From an archaeon (lineage in GTDB: Archaea; Thermoproteota; Nitrososphaeria; Nitrososphaerales; UBA183): a stretch of DNA of 64,000 nucleotides. The first letter of the stretch is position 1; every line of letters begins with the position of its first letter. Made by a program: the position numbers and the translations under genes. Shown one piece after another: positions 8,645 to 16,582 of this stretch. Location: NCBI GenBank assembly GCA_021828185.1, contig JAKASI010000003.1, positions 186,001 to 250,000 on the forward strand, read 5' to 3'. The notes beneath the pieces were generated by a model that did no database searches, was not told the origin of the DNA, and worked only from the letters and a program-made list of their open reading frames with translations.

Positions 8645-9085
8645 ATGAGCTTCGACGATGAAATACGGCAGATCAACCAGAAGAGATACGAAGAGATGCT
8701 GAAGGTAGCGTCTCAGCCCGTGGGAACAACGCCCCAGCCTAAGCCCGTTGAGATGACCGACGCGAACTTCGGCGAAGTCGTCTCCAGCCACCCCGTGGTG
8801 GTGGTAGACTTCTGGGCCCCGTGGTGCGGCCCCTGCAGGGTCGTGTCGCCGGTGCTCGAGCAGCTCGCGTCGGAGATGGCCGGGAAGGCTATGTTTGGGA
8901 AGCTGAACGTAGACGACAATCCAGCGACATCCCAGCAGTTCGGGATTCAGGGGATACCGACCATAATGGTGTTCAAGGACGGCCAGCCCGTGGACGGTCT
9001 GGTCGGCGCCGCTCCGAAGCAGATGATCGAGGCGAGGATAAGGCCATACCTTCAGGGCGGGAAGAAGGGTGCCCCCTACAGTTAG
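8645..9085 (+). CDS. Thioredoxin with N-terminal extension
   Basis: The 146-residue thiol-disulfide oxidoreductase has the active site WCGPC (C61, C64), preceded by VVVDFWAP, and the cis-proline loop GIPTIMVF. The first 35 residues are an extra charged helical and linker segment not found in standard 105-residue thioredoxins. There is no signal peptide, so it is cytosolic. It is transcribed toward the HTH-10 gene (convergent, 3 bases apart). Confidence 0.93.
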   Translation: MSFDDEIRQINQKRYEEMLKVASQPVGTTPQPKPVEMTDANFGEVVSSHPVVVVDFWAPWCGPCRVVSPVLEQLASEMAGKAMFGKLNVDDNPATSQQFGIQGIPTIMVFKDGQPVDGLVGAAPKQMIEARIRPYLQGGKKGAPYS

Positions 9086-9088
9086 GGC

Positions 9089-9793
9089 CTAGCCCTTCTC
9101 TTTCGCTGTGACGTAGGCCAACCTCGCGTAGGGTCGGACTGCCTGCAGTATCTTGAGCTCGGCCTTTCGCAGGTGCTCCTCATAGGTGGACCGCTTCATC
9201 CCCTGCTTGGACGCGATTTCGTCTATGGTCGCCCCCTTCGGCATCCCGTAGTACCCCATCTGCATTGCCATCATGAATGCGGCCAGCTGCTTCTTCGTCA
9301 AGGCCCCCAGGAACTCGTCCACGGGGACGGTTATGGCCCCCTTGGCAGACTCCCTCGGTATCACCGACCTGCTTTCGACGACCAGCTTGGAGACCTTCGA
9401 GAGGCTGGTCATGGCGTCGTCCAGGGTGTCCTTCGTGAAGGCGAGGACCCTGCAGTACTCCTGGCCGCCCCTATAGTTTACGGGCATCACGGGGATGCAC
9501 CCGGCCCATTCAATCAGAGCGACGGTCGAGTTGTCGGTGGCGCACTTGCACCCTATCACAGCCTCGAGGTTCTTGGGCGAATAACGGTTGAACCGTATCA
9601 GCCGGGCGCCCAGGCTCTTCAGCATCTTCCGGAGTGCGGGCTCCAGCCTCTCGGCGTCTTCTTCCTTCGGCGCCTGGAACTCCAAGATGTCCACCTGGAG
9701 GTTGCACCATCTCTGGATGCTCACTGCAGGGAAGAGCTTCGAGAGGCCGCAGAACGGGAGGGAATGGTCCAGCTTCAGGGAGACGTCGAACAC
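9089..9793 (-). CDS. HTH-10 (bacterio-opsin activator-like) transcription regulator
   Basis: The 234-residue protein ends in an HTH-10 domain: LTKKQLAAFMMAMQMGYYGMPKG, then TIDEIASKQGMKRSTYEEHLRKAELKIL, the pattern of archaeal Bat-like regulators. The N-terminal 150 residues form a sensor-like domain with several cysteines (C15, C30 and the CKC pair) but no recognisable GAF/PAS motif. It faces the ASCH gene tandemly. The ligand is unknown. Confidence 0.85.
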   Translation of the reverse strand: MFDVSLKLDHSLPFCGLSKLFPAVSIQRWCNLQVDILEFQAPKEEDAERLEPALRKMLKSLGARLIRFNRYSPKNLEAVIGCKCATDNSTVALIEWAGCIPVMPVNYRGGQEYCRVLAFTKDTLDDAMTSLSKVSKLVVESRSVIPRESAKGAITVPVDEFLGALTKKQLAAFMMAMQMGYYGMPKGATIDEIASKQGMKRSTYEEHLRKAELKILQAVRPYARLAYVTAKEKG

Positions 9794-9863
9794 GGGCCAA
9801 GGACCATGATAGATGTTCTAAACCGTTTCTGTGGGATGCCGGCGGGTGCCGGCGGGCGGTGAG

Positions 9864-10178
9864 CTAGACGAGGTCGAATTCGACAAGCCAGAGCTCGTCG
9901 CTCGCCTTGAAGCCCTGCTTGGACCAGTGGGTTTTCACTTCGGTGGATGAAGACGCGCCGTCTCTGCGGGCGAGCCTGTCGTCGATGCTGCCTAGCCTTA
10001 TCCTCCTCAGCCCGGTGACCCTGATCTTCGCGAACTTCGACGGCGGGTATCCCATCCGGGCGGCGTCGTACTCTTCGCCGACCTTCACTCTCGCGTTTGG
10101 CCACTTGCGGAAGGTCACCGTCTTCTTCCCGGCTAGAATCCGCTCCGCTGATTTTGCCCCGAACGTGATGAGGGCCAT
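9864..10178 (-). CDS. ASCH-domain protein
   Basis: This compact 104-residue protein has the ASCH beta-barrel pattern: ALITFGAKSAERILAGKKTVTFRKW at the start (Lys/Arg-rich RNA- or nucleoside-binding cleft), VGEEYDAARM, AKIRVTGLRRIRLGSI and a C-terminal ELWLVEFDLV. ASCH proteins bind RNA or act as amidohydrolases on modified cytidines. Which applies here is not visible. It is in the same orientation as the HTH-10 regulator, 70 bases upstream of it. Confidence 0.8.
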   Translation of the reverse strand: MALITFGAKSAERILAGKKTVTFRKWPNARVKVGEEYDAARMGYPPSKFAKIRVTGLRRIRLGSIDDRLARRDGASSSTEVKTHWSKQGFKASDELWLVEFDLV

Positions 10179-10532
10179 TTCTAGTCGTTCCCCATGGCGG
10201 TGAGCGCCGGGGCCAGATGCGGGATGTCTGGCGTCAAGAACTGCGTTTGCTGGTATGTGGGATTCTGTTAAACTTGACTGTAGTTCAATCGCTGGAAGGC
10301 GGTTAGGTGCCTAAGCTCTGCGGGAAGGTTACAACGCCCCTGTCCGATGGGAGAGTAGCCTCTCCAGGGCAACGTCGTTGTGAGAGGACCAGGTTGGCGC
10401 GTGACCTCCTGGTGAGGTCGATGTTCGCCAGATTCCGTGCGGCGCAGGTACTAGGATAATGTGGGCAATCACCGGGTTCGTCCCCCGAGCCGGAGGCGTC
10501 GGGTCGCCCTAGACCGGACTTCCGGATTCCCG
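10179..10532. other. 354-base stretch without a supportable gene, rich in small hairpins
   Basis: The stretch contains GGAGAG-TAGC-CTCTCC, GACCTC-CTGGT-GAGGTC and CCGGA-CT-TCCGG stem-loops. On the minus strand there is an open frame of about 80 codons with no ATG, GTG or TTG that ends at 10303-10305. It does not show the conserved blocks of SRP RNA, RNase P RNA, 5S rRNA or a tRNA. It may be a lineage-specific structured RNA or the remains of a gene. Confidence 0.3.
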
Positions 10533-10943
10533 CTACCTTAGTCTGGCCAAGTCGCCTTCTGATGGGAATAGCTCTTCGTACGAGGGAACCTCAGCTCCCA
10601 AGACCGCCGCGCTGTCGATATCCGCCTCGTACCACAGCAGGTCGGGGTCGATATGCCTGGACTCCAGGCCTGCGAGGATCATTCTGAGCCATGGCACCGG
10701 TATCCAGTGGTCCCCATAGCGCCCCCTGTTCTCAATGGCGGTCCTGACGATGTCTTTGTAGTAGTCCGTGAGACTCTCGTCGCCCCGGAAATATCCTGGG
10801 GCGGTCTGGGCGGAGGCAAGCAGGACAGCGGCATCGGTATGGAGTTCCGAGGACTCTCCGACCTCTGGCCCGAACTCTCGGTCGGTGTCCCAGGCGTCTT
10901 CTTCGATTGAATTCGTGAACCTACGCCTTATCGCGCTAATCAT
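10533..10943 (-). CDS. Hypothetical acidic protein
   Basis: The 136-residue soluble protein is rich in Asp and Glu, with a helical middle (DYYKDIVRTAIENRG) and a tryptophan-rich HWIPVPWLRMI segment. I do not recognise the family. Codon use (third-position G/C) and the continuous frame match neighbouring real genes. No signal peptide or membrane segment is present. Confidence 0.55.
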   Translation of the reverse strand: MISAIRRRFTNSIEEDAWDTDREFGPEVGESSELHTDAAVLLASAQTAPGYFRGDESLTDYYKDIVRTAIENRGRYGDHWIPVPWLRMILAGLESRHIDPDLLWYEADIDSAAVLGAEVPSYEELFPSEGDLARLR

Positions 10944-11027
10944 CGCCTGAGGTATGTCCTGTATGATTATTGAAACGACATTTTTGAAAGGGAAAGAGGC
11001 GGCCGTTCAGTTGCGTTGAACGGTGCC

Positions 11028-11159
11028 TTACCAGAGGGCGCCGCCGACGGCGAACAGAAACCAGGAGATGAACGAGAGCTGAGAGATTGGGACGGCCATG
11101 GAGGCTGTCTGAATCCAAGTCGCCAGGTCTAGGACTGATGCGGTCAGGCCCGTGAACAA
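11028..11159 (-). CDS. Small single-pass membrane protein (43 residues)
   Basis: A short frame starting at TTG 11159 reads FTGLTASVLDLATWIQ, then ISQLSFISWFLFAVGGALW and TAA, so its C-terminal half is a membrane helix. A TATA-like CTATATAC lies about 30 bases upstream, as expected for a near-leaderless transcript. It may be a small membrane protein of its own or the tail of a lost gene. I cannot assign a function. Confidence 0.4.
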   Translation of the reverse strand: MFTGLTASVLDLATWIQTASMAVPISQLSFISWFLFAVGGALW

Positions 11160-11222
11160 CGAGTCAATGGGCGCCTGCTCTGTATATAGGCGGGTGGAAG
11201 CGAGCGTCTGGACGGAAAGTCC

Positions 11223-11714
11223 CTATGAGTAGTAGGGCACCTGTCCAACATCCGTGACTTCTTCGGACTCGATAACATATCCCCCGCTTGCGTTGAAGCC
11301 CTGAACGCTCAGCAGATACGTCCTGCCAGGGGAGACGACGGCCGCGGCGGAGAGTGTGAAGTTCACGATGCGGTTCATGCCGGGTCCGAATGGTCCCTGT
11401 ACGACCCCGGCGGAAACGTTGCCCACGTAGAGGTGGACGCTGCTCAGGGCGGCGTTCCCTGAAACGTTCAATTCAAGCGTGAGAAAAGCCGGATTGGCAA
11501 TCCCCAACTGGTCCGTCGTGTTCTGAGTCCGAAGGCTGGTTGACACTATCGAGAAGTGAGGGCATGATGAGTCGTTCGGCGAACAGGTAGCCTGCAGCGT
11601 CGGCAGGGACCGTATCTGGTTTCCCACCGAAGCCGCCTCGTAGTTCAGCACCACCGCCACGCCGATGACCAGCGCCGTGCAGAGAGTGAAGACCACCAGG
11701 CTCTTGGCGTACAC
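11223..11714 (-). CDS. Membrane-anchored extracellular protein
   Basis: The 163-residue protein begins with one hydrophobic helix (residues 6-24) and continues as an Asn/Ser/Thr-rich beta domain with about seven N-X-S/T sequons and a cysteine pair (CSPNDSSC). The stretch NPAFLTLELNVSGNAALSSVHLYV looks like an Ig-like or pilin-like beta sandwich. It resembles archaeal archaellum/pilus-like or surface-exposed accessory proteins, but no class III signal peptide is evident. It lies just downstream of the PLP enzyme gene divergence. Confidence 0.7.
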   Translation of the reverse strand: MYAKSLVVFTLCTALVIGVAVVLNYEAASVGNQIRSLPTLQATCSPNDSSCPHFSIVSTSLRTQNTTDQLGIANPAFLTLELNVSGNAALSSVHLYVGNVSAGVVQGPFGPGMNRIVNFTLSAAAVVSPGRTYLLSVQGFNASGGYVIESEEVTDVGQVPYYS

Positions 11715-11766
11715 GACGGCGCGGTCTGCACCGCTGGGATATCTTCCTTGCGAAATCCCGAAGGGG

Positions 11767-12714
11767 CTAGGTGAGTACCTTCAACAGGACGTCTCGGGAG
11801 ACATTCCCGCCCGATACCACCACCACGACCCGCTCTCCAAGGCCACCCCTGTGAGAGAGAAGAGGAGCGAGGGGGGCAGCCCCCGAAGGTTCCGCTATGA
11901 TTCTGGCCGCCTTCGCCATGACCCTGGTCGCGTTGAAGATCTCGTCTTCTGAAACTGTGAACGCCCCGTCGACGTAACGGGAGCACGCATCGAATGTGAG
12001 GTCTCCGAGGGCCGACGGTATCAAGCCATCGGCAATCGATGCTGGCGAAGGGACGCTCACCACCTTCTTCGCGCGAAGGGCACCTGTGAGCTTGGGGGCG
12101 CCTTCAGGCTCGACCCCGAATATCTTCAGCCTCGGGTTCTGGCTCTTGAGCGCAATCGAGATCCCAGAAATCAGACCGCCCCCACCGACAGGGACTAGCA
12201 CGGAGTCGAAGTCGTTCAGTTGCTGGGAGATTTCCAGCCCGCATGTCCCCTGACCGGCAACGACGTCTCGGTCGTTGAACGGGTGGACGAATGCCGAGTC
12301 GGTCGCGCCTGCAATCTTTCTCGCCTCGGCCTCCCGCTCGTTGCTGAACCTGCCCACCTTCACCACTTCGGCCCCATATTCCGCTATCGCCTCGGCCTTC
12401 TCTTTGATGATGGTCTCGGGTACCACCACAGTACACCTTTTGCCGAGCATCCTAGAACTGTAGGCCACCGCGATGCCGTGGTTCCCGGACGAGGCAGCGA
12501 CCACTGCCCTCTCCTTGACCTGGGCAATCTTGTTGTATGCGCCCCTTATCTTGAATACCTTGATCGGCTGGAAGCACTCGAGTTTGAGGAAGACTTCGCG
12601 GCCACAGATTTTGGAGAGGGCAGGAGACTCGACGAGGGGTGTCCTGCTGGCCACCCCTGCTATCCTCCTCTCCGCGCCTTCGATGTCCTTCAGGCCAGGA
12701 ATCGCCATTCCCAT
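11767..12714 (-). CDS. PLP-dependent threonine/serine dehydratase or serine racemase
   Basis: The 315-residue fold-type II PLP enzyme has the Schiff-base lysine K55 in FKIRGAYNK, a substrate loop ASSGNHG and the phosphate-binding VPVGGGGLISG (about residue 175). A C-terminal serine that binds the pyridine nitrogen is likely in VVSGGN. There is no C-terminal ACT domain, so it is the short catabolic or racemase type rather than biosynthetic IlvA. It makes 2-oxobutanoate or pyruvate plus ammonia, or interconverts serine isomers. Confidence 0.88.
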   Translation of the reverse strand: MGMAIPGLKDIEGAERRIAGVASRTPLVESPALSKICGREVFLKLECFQPIKVFKIRGAYNKIAQVKERAVVAASSGNHGIAVAYSSRMLGKRCTVVVPETIIKEKAEAIAEYGAEVVKVGRFSNEREAEARKIAGATDSAFVHPFNDRDVVAGQGTCGLEISQQLNDFDSVLVPVGGGGLISGISIALKSQNPRLKIFGVEPEGAPKLTGALRAKKVVSVPSPASIADGLIPSALGDLTFDACSRYVDGAFTVSEDEIFNATRVMAKAARIIAEPSGAAPLAPLLSHRGGLGERVVVVVSGGNVSRDVLLKVLT

Positions 12715-12865
12715 CGAGGGTCTACCCGCCTCTAGAAAAGAGGATTCATGACGGCCCGCCGAGGCTCATGGAAGGGACCGGGATGCAGGCTGCCTGCTAC
12801 TCACATCCGCCCGTGAGGAGAGAACTTGGGTGAGGCTCGTCGTTCCTGACAAATGGGACGGCCAG

Positions 12866-13045
12866 CTAGCCCCGAATGGCTGAGCTGACCTTCTGTGCAA
12901 CTTCTGGCGGGACCGTCTGCATGCCGTGCGCGGCCTTCGCGTGGACAGATGCGATCTGCATCACCTCGTCCTTGGAGGGAACTCCTTTCACTTCGAAGCC
13001 GCACTGCATGTCGATGTCCTTGCACTTGAATTCGTAACCTGCCAT
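12866..13045 (-). CDS. DUF1059 small protein
   Basis: The 59-residue product starts MAGYEFKCKDI and has the DUF1059 pattern: two cysteines in KCKDIDMQCGFEVKG, then an EVMQIASVHAKAAHGM helix and PPEVAQKVSSAIRG. The family is common in archaea and soil bacteria and has no known function. The two Cys and two His could bind a metal. An alternative in-frame ATG at 13066 adds seven residues. I chose 13045 because family members start there. Bases 12715-12865 hold no gene I can support. Confidence 0.8.
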   Translation of the reverse strand: MAGYEFKCKDIDMQCGFEVKGVPSKDEVMQIASVHAKAAHGMQTVPPEVAQKVSSAIRG

Positions 13046-13084
13046 CTTCTTGTCATGGATTGTCACTCGCAGTCAAGTAAAAGA

Positions 13085-13399
13085 CTACGGCCGGCGCTGC
13101 CGGTGAGCGTCAGGAGCGCCCGCGAATGGACCCGGCGGTCTTCCGCCGGCGCCGGGGGCCTTCATAATCGAATTCGTTTCTACCCATACTAACCTGTTTC
13201 TGCACCTCGGGCAGGCTATCGCCCGGAGTTCCTCATCCCGCCTGATGAGCCTCACCGGCTGGTCATCCCACTTTGGGCACTTCACAAGGTGGCGCCCCTC
13301 CATCTTGGACAGTATCGTGGAGTTCCTGTTGTCGGTGACCGGTAGGAAGTATCCCTCGTCGGCGTTGGCGGTCCCCCGCCCCCTGCAGAGCTCCGACAC
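13085..13399 (-). CDS. Small putative zinc-binding protein, start uncertain
   Basis: The product has KCPKW and CPRCRNRLVWVE about 25 residues apart, a plausible zinc ribbon, followed by a Gly/Pro-rich tail. The first usable start is GTG 13399. The same frame stays open another 65 codons upstream (to about 13594) and reads like protein with two more cysteine pairs (GHGCGQ, WCAQC), but contains no ATG, GTG or TTG. Either the gene is 5'-truncated or the upstream reading is chance in GC-rich DNA. Confidence 0.45.
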   Translation of the reverse strand: MSELCRGRGTANADEGYFLPVTDNRNSTILSKMEGRHLVKCPKWDDQPVRLIRRDEELRAIACPRCRNRLVWVETNSIMKAPGAGGRPPGPFAGAPDAHRQRRP

Positions 13400-13597
13400 A
13401 ACATTATGGGCATCTAGGCCTAGGATGACGCTGGTCCTGCGCCTGATCTCCCGGGGTTGATCGAAAGCGATTATGGGGCATTGAGCACACCACCTAGTCT
13501 GGCCGCAGCCATGCCCCTGAAATCTCTGGATGGATTTTGAACCAACACTGTTGAACGGAATTTCGGGAGGAGAGCCCTGCGGCCTTCCACTTGTCGG

Positions 13598-14059
13598 TCA
13601 GAGGATCAGCCGCATCTCGTGAGTGGGCATGAAGCCGACCTCTTCATACAGATGCCTCCCGTGATCCGAAGAATGGAGCACCACCCTTTCATGGTGATGT
13701 ACCCTGCTCCACTTCACCGCACGCTTTACGATCTCCTTCGCCACTCCCTGCATCCTGAAGCCCTTCACCGTGTACATCGACATGAGGTACGGCACGACGT
13801 GCAGTGGGTTATTGGGCCTGGGGACCTCCTCTCTGAGCCAGATGCACCCGCTCCCCGCCACCCTCCCGTCCGGAGCCCTGGCGATGAACCCGATGAGCTC
13901 GCCGCTCGCGAGCTTCGCCTTGATCCACCGACGGGTGTATGCCTCCGACCGGTCTATCTTCCTCTTGAACTCGGGGCGGAGCTCATGCCACATGCTCAGT
14001 CGATGTTCGACGAGCAGCTCGAGGTCGTCAGGCTTGGCGCGTATAATCTTGAACCCCAA
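13598..14059 (-). CDS. GNAT family N-acetyltransferase
   Basis: The 153-residue enzyme has the GNAT acetyl-CoA loop VKGFRMQGVAKEIVKRAVKW (R/Q-x-x-G-x-A) and a C-terminal HLYEEVGFMPTHEM with the tyrosine that usually acts as general acid. The start is TTG 14059, five bases after the stop of the upstream thioesterase and with GGTGAG before it, so the two genes are translationally coupled. The substrate (amine or protein N-terminus) is unknown. Confidence 0.85.
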   Translation of the reverse strand: MGFKIIRAKPDDLELLVEHRLSMWHELRPEFKRKIDRSEAYTRRWIKAKLASGELIGFIARAPDGRVAGSGCIWLREEVPRPNNPLHVVPYLMSMYTVKGFRMQGVAKEIVKRAVKWSRVHHHERVVLHSSDHGRHLYEEVGFMPTHEMRLIL

Positions 14060-14063
14060 GGGC

Positions 14064-14480
14064 TCACCTCCCCGTGCGGAGGACCATCTGGGTTGCGGTC
14101 CCTCTTGCAACGTCCTTGCCCTCGTGGTTCTTCAGGACGACTTCGGTCATCGCCACTGTCCTTCCGCGATGAACCACTTTCGCCTCCGCCCTAAGCACCC
14201 CCTCGACAACCGGGCGGAGGAAGTTCATTTTCACCTCCAAGGTCGTGAACGACTCGCCGTCGGCGAGGGTGGTCATGGTGGCAATGCCTATGCAGGCGTC
14301 AGCGAGGTCCGTCATGACCCCTCCATGGAGAGTCCCCATGGGGTTGTGGAATCTGCGGTCAGCGTTCAGGGTTATCGTCGCGGTCCCGTCTCCGCACTTC
14401 ACCAGGTGCATGCCGATGGTCTTCAGAGTCGGAGGCGCTTTGGATTCGTCGGCCAGGGCCTCGCTGAATTTCTTGTTCAG
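14064..14480 (-). CDS. PaaI-type hotdog thioesterase, probable CTG start
   Basis: The hotdog-fold acyl-CoA thioesterase has the catalytic region NPMGTLHGGVMTDLADACIG (Asp on the long helix), LEVKMNFLRPV and EAKVVHRGRTVAMTEV. The frame is open to 14639, but homology begins near NKKFSEAL. No ATG, GTG or TTG lies between 14480 and the internal HLVKCG methionine. A TATA-like TTTAAC about 30 bases upstream predicts transcription starting close to CTG 14480. That start gives 138 residues, the normal family length. Confidence 0.75.
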   Translation of the reverse strand: MNKKFSEALADESKAPPTLKTIGMHLVKCGDGTATITLNADRRFHNPMGTLHGGVMTDLADACIGIATMTTLADGESFTTLEVKMNFLRPVVEGVLRAEAKVVHRGRTVAMTEVVLKNHEGKDVARGTATQMVLRTGR

Positions 14481-14589
14481 GCTGGTCGGGCGCCGGACCG
14501 GCCCAGATGTTAAACTTGGTGTCGCGCTCACTTCCGAGGGACCGCGGAAGATTGAAAGAAGGCTTGTGGCGTCCCCGTGGCGTCCGCCC

Positions 14590-14802
14590 ATGAGGATGTC
14601 GATCACAGAGGTTATCGGAGTCACCAAGAAGTTCCTCAAGGAGGACGCGGGCTACGAGAGAGTGAAGGTCTCTTCGGTGGTGGCCATGGAGACGGACTCG
14701 AAGTGGAAGGTCATCGCCGAGATCTCCGGGATAGGCGCTGAGAAGAAGGAAGTCCTCGTGGACGACAGAGATGGGAACATAATCGCCTACAAGCAGGCCT
14801 GA
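14590..14802 (+). CDS. Small protein resembling GvpO/PepSY-like fold
   Basis: The 70-residue product has a helix (SITEVIGVTKKFLKED) followed by three beta strands (VKVSSVVAM, KWKVIAEISG, KKEVLVDDRDGNIIAYKQA). The strand-turn pattern with VDDRDGNIIAY resembles PepSY-like and gas-vesicle GvpO-like domains, but no other gas-vesicle gene is near, so I do not name it GvpO. ATG 14590 is followed by a second ATG 6 bases later. It is divergent from the thioesterase. Confidence 0.7.
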   Translation: MRMSITEVIGVTKKFLKEDAGYERVKVSSVVAMETDSKWKVIAEISGIGAEKKEVLVDDRDGNIIAYKQA

Positions 14803-14812
14803 GCTTCGGCGG

Positions 14813-15241
14813 TCAGAGCAATATCACGGCTATGTATGAAATGAGCTGGGCGATCAGCATCACCACGTGCTCCTCCTCGTCGTCATAATAGACGAAGGCC
14901 TCGTTGCCGAGGATGAGCCCGGCGAAGAGCCCCATGCCGATGAAGAACGCGTACGGCAGGAGAGACGAGTTCCCCGCCAGATAGAGGCCGAGCGCGGAAA
15001 AGTAGGCCAAGGAGGAGAGGAGTTCCCATGACATGATCACTGCGAAGAGCGCCCCTATGGTGGACGCGCTAGAGCGGTGCCTTTTCGCGACCCTCTCCAT
15101 GAGCTCAAGGTTCTTGCTCGAGGACCTGAAGAGCCTCCCCCGGTATCCGTGGTTGGTCAGCCAGTCCACCACGTTTCCAACCCCCGCCATTCCAAAGTAG
15201 ACCCCCCAGAACAGGAGAAGACCGGCAGATACCAGGTTCAT
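14813..15241 (-). CDS. Small multi-pass membrane protein
   Basis: The 142-residue protein has about four hydrophobic helices (residues 4-24, 58-80, 84-110 and 120-142) and a short basic loop (RGRLFRSSSKNLELMERVAKRHR). An acidic YYDDEEEH motif precedes the last helix, perhaps a cation site. The family is not recognised. It ends 10 bases from the convergent small gene. Confidence 0.65.
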   Translation of the reverse strand: MNLVSAGLLLFWGVYFGMAGVGNVVDWLTNHGYRGRLFRSSSKNLELMERVAKRHRSSASTIGALFAVIMSWELLSSLAYFSALGLYLAGNSSLLPYAFFIGMGLFAGLILGNEAFVYYDDEEEHVVMLIAQLISYIAVILL

Positions 15242-15308
15242 GCTACACGTGGCAGGGGAGAGCGGTGCCCTTTATAGCGGAATCTGAGATTGGCTCTTTC
15301 AGGCCGGA

Positions 15309-15575
15309 CTACCGAACCGCCCTTTCTTCTGCGATCCTCGACGCTTCGGGATGCTCCGCGTTCCGGAGGAGCGCTTCTCCCTTCGGGGCGAGCTTGTAGA
15401 GACCTGACCCTTCCTCCGTGTATACCAGCCCCGTCTTGGTCATGAAGTCTGCGTATTCCTCGAGCTGAGCGAACGAGAGGTCGGCGCCGTACATCATCCT
15501 AAGCTTCCTCCCGTCTCCGGCGGCGAATACGTGGAGGATGGCTTCAAGGATTTCTGCCCTGCTTCTGTCGCTCAA
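15309..15575 (-). CDS. Winged-helix protein of HTH-45 type
   Basis: The 88-residue product is a single winged helix: SRAEILEAILHVFAAGDGRKLRMMYGADLSFAQLEEYADFM, then a wing with GLVYTEEGSGLYKLAPKGEALL. This is the compact archaeal HTH-45-like form with the conserved LRMMYGADLS recognition region. It is divergent from the coiled-coil protein gene and could regulate it. No effector domain is present. Confidence 0.8.
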   Translation of the reverse strand: MSDRSRAEILEAILHVFAAGDGRKLRMMYGADLSFAQLEEYADFMTKTGLVYTEEGSGLYKLAPKGEALLRNAEHPEASRIAEERAVR

Positions 15576-15704
15576 ACAACGGTGGCACGCGGCGGCGGAT
15601 TTGAATGGCGTCAGCGAGTTGTTGGTAAGGGTTTTCGGAAGGGAGCCTACGTTTCTCCCTTCCTTCTGCTAGGGCCGCCGTGTGTAGTCAAGACTGACTC
15701 TCAG

Positions 15705-16313
15705 ATGAACATTCGTTGGCTCAGATTCTCAAAAGCGGGACCGACGCAAGAAGCGCAACAGATGATCGAAGCGAGCGACAGCAACTTTGGAGGCGAGATG
15801 AAGCACCGTCTCGTGGACGAGTTCGTGCTCTCCTACATCAACGGTTCCCTGAAGCCGAACTTCGCTGAGAAGAACCCCATGAGCGGAAGAGACGTGGAGT
15901 TCCTGATGGACGGACCCCAGCTCGACAGGACGAAGAAGACCGACATCTGGTACTACTCGAGCGCGGTGGGGACCGGGTATCAGTACAGGGTGGTGTACAG
16001 GGACAGGAGGTTCTCCGACCTCGACCGTCTGGTCCACCTGTACTCCGGAACGCTCCCGGTCACCGAAGAGGACAGGCCTGTCGTCGAGCAGAAGCTGTAC
16101 GAGCTCATCATGCTGATGATCAAAGAGGGGAGGCTCCCGAAGACGTTCCAGGTCAAGTCTGCGAAGGAGGCAGAGAACGAGAAGCTCGCAGCGCTGGTGG
16201 AGGAGCTCGGGCGGTCCCTGGACGAACTCGGAAAGCGGGTCAGAAAGCTCGAGGAGCAGCTCGCCGTACAGAACGAAGTCAAGCTAGGAGACGAGCAGCA
16301 GACTCTGGCCTAG
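15705..16313 (+). CDS. Hypothetical protein with C-terminal coiled coil
   Basis: The 202-residue soluble protein has a mixed alpha/beta N-terminal domain and a C-terminal heptad segment (ENEKLAALVEELGRSLDELG, continuing to the end) that is a clear coiled coil. The family is not recognised. I chose ATG 15705 because the upstream in-frame sequence overlaps the divergent winged-helix gene. The stop overlaps the stop of a convergent gene remnant. Confidence 0.65.
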   Translation: MNIRWLRFSKAGPTQEAQQMIEASDSNFGGEMKHRLVDEFVLSYINGSLKPNFAEKNPMSGRDVEFLMDGPQLDRTKKTDIWYYSSAVGTGYQYRVVYRDRRFSDLDRLVHLYSGTLPVTEEDRPVVEQKLYELIMLMIKEGRLPKTFQVKSAKEAENEKLAALVEELGRSLDELGKRVRKLEEQLAVQNEVKLGDEQQTLA

Positions 16314-16465
16314 CCGTCAATTCTCGGTCGGGGGCCAATGGCGGCCCAGGTCAGGAAGTTGTTCAAGGCTGCCGTGTCGAAGTAGGTGGTGACCGATTCG
16401 AGTCTTCCGTCCTTCATCTTCCAGAACTCTGCGACGTCGCAGTTCATCGTCCTTCCCTTGGGAGA
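16310..16465 (-). pseudogene. C-terminal remnant of a SnoaL-like (NTF2-fold) gene
   Basis: The minus strand reads GRTMNCDVAEFWKMKDGRLE, then SVTTYFDTAALNNFLTW, which is the last two strands of a SnoaL-like domain (the E-F-W-K-x-K-D-G-R turn is characteristic). The N-terminal two thirds are absent and no start codon fits. It is therefore a degraded fragment. A second, more complete SnoaL gene lies at 25229-25657. Confidence 0.6.
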
Positions 16466-16582
16466 CAAACCGCGGTCGTATGGGTTTCGCCAATATTAGC
16501 GGAGGGACCAGGGTGGGCCGGGCGAGGAGACAGGGGAGTGTGAAAGTGAGGAGCCGGCCAGCCACAGACTGGTAGCCGGCGG

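Noticed and set aside
10179..10532. SRP RNA, RNase P RNA, 5S rRNA or tRNA in this gap
   Set aside because: The required conserved blocks (for example the SRP domain IV loop, RNase P P4 strands and a complete T-arm with acceptor stem) could not be found on either strand.
14245..14589. Upstream extension of the small GvpO/PepSY-like gene
   Set aside because: The extension overlaps the thioesterase gene on the other strand and is not homologous; ATG 14590 fits the small protein.
14590..14802. Gas-vesicle operon member
   Set aside because: Only a weak resemblance to GvpO and no other gvp gene within the window.
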